Shown here: positions 62,946-64,000 of the stretch, in pieces
Layout: each line of letters starts with the position of its first letter
How positions within the stretch are numbered: the first letter of the stretch is position 1
Assembly: GCF_036898095.1 (NCBI RefSeq)
Contig: NC_090750.1
Location: 83,630,447-83,694,446 of the forward strand
Source: Palaemon carinicauda
Taxonomy: Eukaryota; Arthropoda; Malacostraca; Decapoda; Palaemonidae
DNA length: 64,000 nt
Direction of reading: 5' to 3'
Position numbers and translations under genes: made by a program
Notes under the pieces: model-generated
The model's input: only the letters and a program-made list of their open reading frames with translations
Database searches by the model: none
Told to the model about the DNA's origin: nothing

Positions 62946-63290
62946 TCTCCGCCAATTAAAATAAGGATTAACCGAGACAACGTTTTCGTGAAGTACTTTG
63001 CCTGTTTGTATGAAAATTATATTCGCTTGTTATGAATGTAATGTTATACAACTGATATTGAATTATGTTGAAATACTTCAATGGTTCCTGGTTCCTAAAT
63101 TAAATCTGCAAAATTCTCTGCCAATTAAAATAAGGATCAACCGAGACAACGTTTTCGTGAAATACTTTGCCTGTTTGTATGAAATTTCTGTCCGCTTGTT
63201 ATAAATACAATGGTATACAACTGATATTAAATAATACCAAAATTCACCAATGGTTCCTGGCTCTTAATTTCAATCCGCAAAATTAGTTGG
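62946..63290 (+). repeat. Tandem duplication, about 169-bp unit, two copies
   Basis: Two successive copies begin near 62,946 and 63,115. Both contain GCCAATTAAAATAAGGAT, GAGACAACGTTTTCGTGAA, TACTTTGCCTGTTTGTATGA and ATGGTTCCTGG at constant spacing. They differ by scattered substitutions, so the duplication is not very recent. It lies just behind the candidate promoter. Confidence 0.85.
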
Positions 63291-64000
63291 TGGCCCCTCT
63301 ATCACAAAATAGTTGCAAAACTCCTAAGCTGTAAATTATTGCAATTGAGCTTTTAATACCTGTATCACAAACATTATTAAGAAAAATCTCAACCTTTAAT
63401 TGTATCCATTTCTACCTTGAAATCAAATGGGATAATATCTGATCAATTTTAGCAACCTAGTGTGTTAAGTTGGTTATTTCTATTTTAATTCAGGTGCATT
63501 GACCAACTTATGTGTAAAGCAGGATCCTTGCTAGTATCTTGCAGCATACCTACGCCAACGTCTTGTTACATTAACTGCCTTAATTCTGGACGGGAAAATA
63601 AATGTTTTCTACTATCTTCTTTACATAGGTCAAACAAATCACCACTGTGCACGATATTATTCGATCTATGAATGGCAGAATTGACCATACTATCATCAAC
63701 ACATAATTATAGTAGGCCTACACCAGTCTCCGCATAGCGGTCACAAAAATGAACTCTTATTAATATATATATTTTAATATATGAAGTTTAGGCATATGAA
63801 AAAGTTGATAATCGGCGAATTGTGGTTATTTTCTCCTATGGGCTATGTAACAGACTAATTTCATAAGAATTGAAACATAAGGGATGTAAAATATGTAATT
63901 CGCTCCATTATTAAACATATGTTGATTCGATTTTGAATAATATCCAAGTATTGCTTACTATAATAAAAATCTTTTCTGTGGACTTAGATGTCTAGTTTAA
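63291..64000. other. Upstream flank, nothing recognised
   Basis: AT-rich DNA without a supported ORF or repeat. Confidence 0.45.

Overview
The window is nuclear DNA from a decapod crustacean. The order is an inference from the mix of DIRS, Tigger, Penelope-like and tRNA-derived SINE repeats, long GA and AT dinucleotide runs, and long TE-filled introns; no species is claimed. One host gene is recognisable. It lies on the minus strand from about 62.7 kb down to 12.2 kb and is a MARF1 (meiosis regulator and mRNA stability factor 1) homologue. I could place 19 coding exons with matching splice phases: a candidate ATG exon at 62.66-62.69 kb, the end of a first RRM at 51.97-52.08 kb, a low-complexity linker at 40.9-51.8 kb, a complete RRM split over two exons at 29.0-29.6 kb, eight LOTUS/OST-HTH domains at 22.2-28.3 kb, and a Ser/Pro/Gln-rich tail ending at 12,242. 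One small exon, between 51,530 and 42,512, is not certainly identified. No NYN ribonuclease exon is visible in the window.

Most of the rest is transposable elements. Four DIRS-type (tyrosine recombinase) retrotransposons are present: A (plus strand, 1-5,069, cut by the window start), C (plus, 7,044-9,058, a 5' fragment), B (minus, 30,684-37,850) and D (minus, 52,886-57,978). B and D both keep the full DIRS end structure of inverted terminal repeats plus an internal complementary region; A keeps its 3' half. B carries an open reverse transcriptase/RNase H frame. D has lost its RT domain. B, C and D share a Cys/His-rich N-terminal Gag motif.

DNA transposons are of the Tigger/pogo type: one apparently intact copy with a 619-aa transposase (46,775-49,279), two non-autonomous copies of one family (9,059-10,634 and 32,523-33,269, the latter nested in DIRS B), and two copies of a shorter family (43,204-43,757 and 58,090-58,660). 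A Penelope-like GIY-YIG fragment forms a nearly perfect 295-bp palindrome at 49.3-49.9 kb. Three SINE copies, four copies of a retroposon tail, a LINE remnant, a 36-bp minisatellite and several microsatellites complete the repeats.

Layout: 0-7 kb DIRS A and an ORF of unknown family; 7-10.6 kb DIRS C joined to a Tigger derivative; 10.6-12.2 kb 3' flank or UTR of the host gene; 12.2-30 kb the dense 3' exons of MARF1; 30.7-37.9 kb DIRS B in an intron; 38-41 kb unrecognised intron; 41-52 kb linker exons separated by LINE, Tigger and Penelope-like insertions; 52.9-58 kb DIRS D; 58-62.6 kb repeat-rich intron; 62.6-63.3 kb candidate first exon and promoter with a tandem duplication behind it; the last 0.7 kb shows nothing recognisable.
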